A stretch of 6,968 nucleotides of DNA from Spirochaeta sp. (lineage in GTDB: Bacteria; Spirochaetota; Spirochaetia; DSM-2461): the NCBI GenBank assembly GCA_030635565.1, contig DAOVYP010000120.1:1-6968 (forward strand), written 5' to 3'. The stretch's first letter is position 1. Each line of letters starts with the position of its first letter. Position numbers and translations under genes: made by a program. The notes below the pieces were generated by a model, which saw only the letters and a program-made list of their open reading frames with translations, was not told the origin of the DNA and did not search any database. Shown one piece after another: positions 5,810 to 6,968 of the stretch.

Positions 5810-6731
5810 AACCGGACTCTCCCTGGTATCTCTTCACACAGCTGCCGAAGTTGAGCAATTTTCTGAATCCTGGTACAGGAAAACAGATAAACATCCGGAA
5901 TTCGAACTTTCCTATCACATGAATTCAAAGTCAATAAAGGATGTATCATTTATTAAAGGAAGAGTTATGTCGGGACATGCTCCGTGCCCCAGGGGCCGGT
6001 ATCTGCCGAATTTTGGAAGTAGAGATGCTTCAGTGATTCAGGAAAGCTTTGATTCACTCAAGACAAGTGCGGATACAGTAGCATCCTTCGAGGGAAGCAT
6101 TCTGGTTCTCCATGCCGGTTATACAATGGATGGTCCTGTCTATACAAAATACATCAAACGAAAAAAAGTCCTGGAGGAATACGACAAACAAAGCGATTAT
6201 CTGTGGCTGAAGGAAGGTTCAATCTGTAAACCCGGTTATGGAAACTCAGAAGAATATAAAGTCCATATGAAAGAGACTTTGAAGAACCTGATGGAAGCTG
6301 CAGCAATCTGCATGGACAGGGGTGTAAGGCTGGCTGTGGAAAACCTGAATCCCAGATTAACCTACCTGTTCCAGATGCCTGAAGATTTTGTCAGGATGAC
6401 CGAAGAAATCGATAATATTTTCATCTGTATCGATATCGGCCATCTTTGGGTATCATCCCTTGTTCATAATTACGATTATTTTACGGCCTTGCAATTACTG
6501 ACATCAACAGGCCGGGTGGTCAGTGCTCATATTCATGACAATCCTTCAAATAGCGGGAGCAATCCCAATTACAGTGATGATCATAGGACACTGGGAACCG
6601 GAGTGGTACCCATTACAGAATCCGTCTTGCATCTCGTGAAAAACAGTTCCGCCAATCTTGTTATTGAAGCGGCTTCCGATCCTCTGAAGAATCTGGAGAC
6701 GCTGGACAGAATAGTCAGCCTGCAGGATTAA
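5799..6731 (+). CDS. Sugar phosphate isomerase/epimerase, xylose isomerase-like TIM barrel
   Basis: A 310-residue protein of the AP-endonuclease-2/xylose-isomerase-like TIM-barrel superfamily, which includes metal-dependent sugar isomerases, epimerases and dehydratases. Likely metal and active-site residues stand in order on strand ends: ILVLHAGY (His105), LAVENLNP (Glu181), ICIDIGHLW (Asp212, His215), SAHIHDN (His244, His246), DDHRTLGTG (His262 region) and LVIEAA (Glu290). The set is complete, so it should be a working enzyme. I cannot name its substrate. ATG 5799 is preferred over TTG 5796, with GGAAA at 5788-5792 as a weak ribosome site. It overlaps the end of the truncated AGE-like gene by 11 bases, so translation was probably coupled to it. 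With that gene's 5' end and promoter lost, expression now depends on a promoter I cannot locate. AT-rich like its neighbours. Confidence 0.87.
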   Translation: MNNKTGLSLVSLHTAAEVEQFSESWYRKTDKHPEFELSYHMNSKSIKDVSFIKGRVMSGHAPCPRGRYLPNFGSRDASVIQESFDSLKTSADTVASFEGSILVLHAGYTMDGPVYTKYIKRKKVLEEYDKQSDYLWLKEGSICKPGYGNSEEYKVHMKETLKNLMEAAAICMDRGVRLAVENLNPRLTYLFQMPEDFVRMTEEIDNIFICIDIGHLWVSSLVHNYDYFTALQLLTSTGRVVSAHIHDNPSNSGSNPNYSDDHRTLGTGVVPITESVLHLVKNSSANLVIEAASDPLKNLETLDRIVSLQD

Positions 6732-6750
6732 ATCCTGTTATTTTCTTATA
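6723..6750 (+). terminator. Weak intrinsic terminator candidate overlapping the stop codon
   Basis: CAGGATT-A-AATCCTG at 6723-6737 is a perfect 7-base inverted repeat spanning the TAA stop. It would fold as a stem of at least five pairs (CAGGA/TCCTG) around TTAAA. The T-rich run TTATTTTCTTATA follows directly. The stem is short and has only three G-C pairs, so termination may be inefficient. Confidence 0.4.
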
Positions 6751-6759
6751 CAATAATGA

Positions 6760-6847
6760 ATGGTATCAAACCCCAGGGCAGAGCCCTGGACCCGGAGTCG
6801 CCCTTGGCGACTCCTTTCCGCGGCAGAGCCGCAGTGTATTATACCAT
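6760..6847. repeat. Stacked-hairpin intergenic element, module 1
   Basis: Three perfect hairpins lie in a row inside an outer 7-base inverted repeat ATGGTAT/ATACCAT (6760-6766 and 6841-6847). They are CCAGGGC-AGA-GCCCTGG (6773-6789), GGAGTCGCC-CTT-GGCGACTCC (6794-6814) and GCGGC-AGA-GCCGC (6820-6832). All have three-base loops and two share the loop context GC-AGA-GC. This design is typical of REP- or MITE-like dispersed repeats, but copy number cannot be seen in one window. Small open frames on both strands here are most likely spurious. Confidence 0.65.
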
Positions 6848-6860
6848 GCTATCCCTGCAC

Positions 6861-6953
6861 TCATTCGGATCAAGGGTCGTACCGGAGGCGAGAGCCGAGG
6901 AACGATCCCGACAGAATGAACAAGTTCACTCCGCTCATTCCGTTTGGGAATGA
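6861..6953. repeat. Stacked-hairpin intergenic element, module 2
   Basis: A longer imperfect hairpin spans 6861-6919. The outer arms are TCATTC/GAATGA, the middle arms GGGTCGT/ACGATCCC with one bulged T, and the inner arm is GGC-GAGA-GCC (6887-6896), a GNRA-type tetraloop. A second hairpin follows, TCATTCC-GTTTG-GGAATGA (6935-6953), reusing the TCATTC/GAATGA arm sequence. Together with module 1 it fills the space to the window edge. No coding signal is seen on either strand. Confidence 0.55.
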
Positions 6954-6968
6954 AATAACTTTTCAAAA

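Noticed and set aside
6773..6953. CRISPR array
   Set aside because: The hairpins differ in sequence and spacing; there is no constant direct repeat with regular spacers.
6756..6966. Small open frames of 65-66 codons on both strands at the right end
   Set aside because: They run through perfect hairpins and translate to arginine/proline-rich sequence typical of structured repeats, with no good ribosome site seen.

Overview
The window looks like bacterial chromosome from a free-living, probably Gram-negative organism. A spirochaete is my best guess, from overall gene content and the hairpin-rich intergenic repeat, but this is low confidence and no marker gene is present. I see no tRNA, rRNA, CRISPR array or transposase gene.

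Layout. (1) Positions 1-803, minus strand: the N-terminal two thirds or so of a DUF4140/DUF4139 (mucoidy inhibitor MuiA-like) protein, running off the left edge. (2) Positions 804-914: a short divergent control region. (3) Positions 915-4179, plus strand: a tight four-gene cluster. Three tandem paralogues of the AIM24/TIGR00266 family are followed by a Gfo/Idh/MocA-type NAD(P)-dependent oxidoreductase. Gaps are 10, 9 and 24 bases and each gene has a readable ribosome binding site. (4) Positions 4200-5271, minus strand, convergent with the cluster: a HAD-family phosphatase, preceded by only the last ~60 codons of an ABC-transporter permease. (5) Positions 5264-6731, plus strand: the C-terminal half of an AGE-like (N-acylglucosamine 2-epimerase family) protein, overlapping a complete xylose-isomerase-like TIM-barrel sugar isomerase/epimerase. 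(6) Positions 6732-6968: non-coding, made of stacked hairpins and probably a dispersed repeat.

How the parts relate. The AIM24 trio plus oxidoreductase looks like one transcription unit. The DUF4139 gene is divergent from it and may share control. Sampled lines of the right half (4200-6731) are clearly more AT-rich than the left half. Its genes suit sugar uptake and catabolism: transporter permease, phosphatase, epimerase and TIM-barrel isomerase.

The most striking feature is the head-to-head junction near 5255-5275. There a permease and an AGE-like gene both lack their 5' halves and abut directly, which suggests a deletion between two divergent sugar-utilisation operons, or an assembly join. 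No clearly new system is evident. The points most worth checking are this junction, the AIM24 triplication and the hairpin array.
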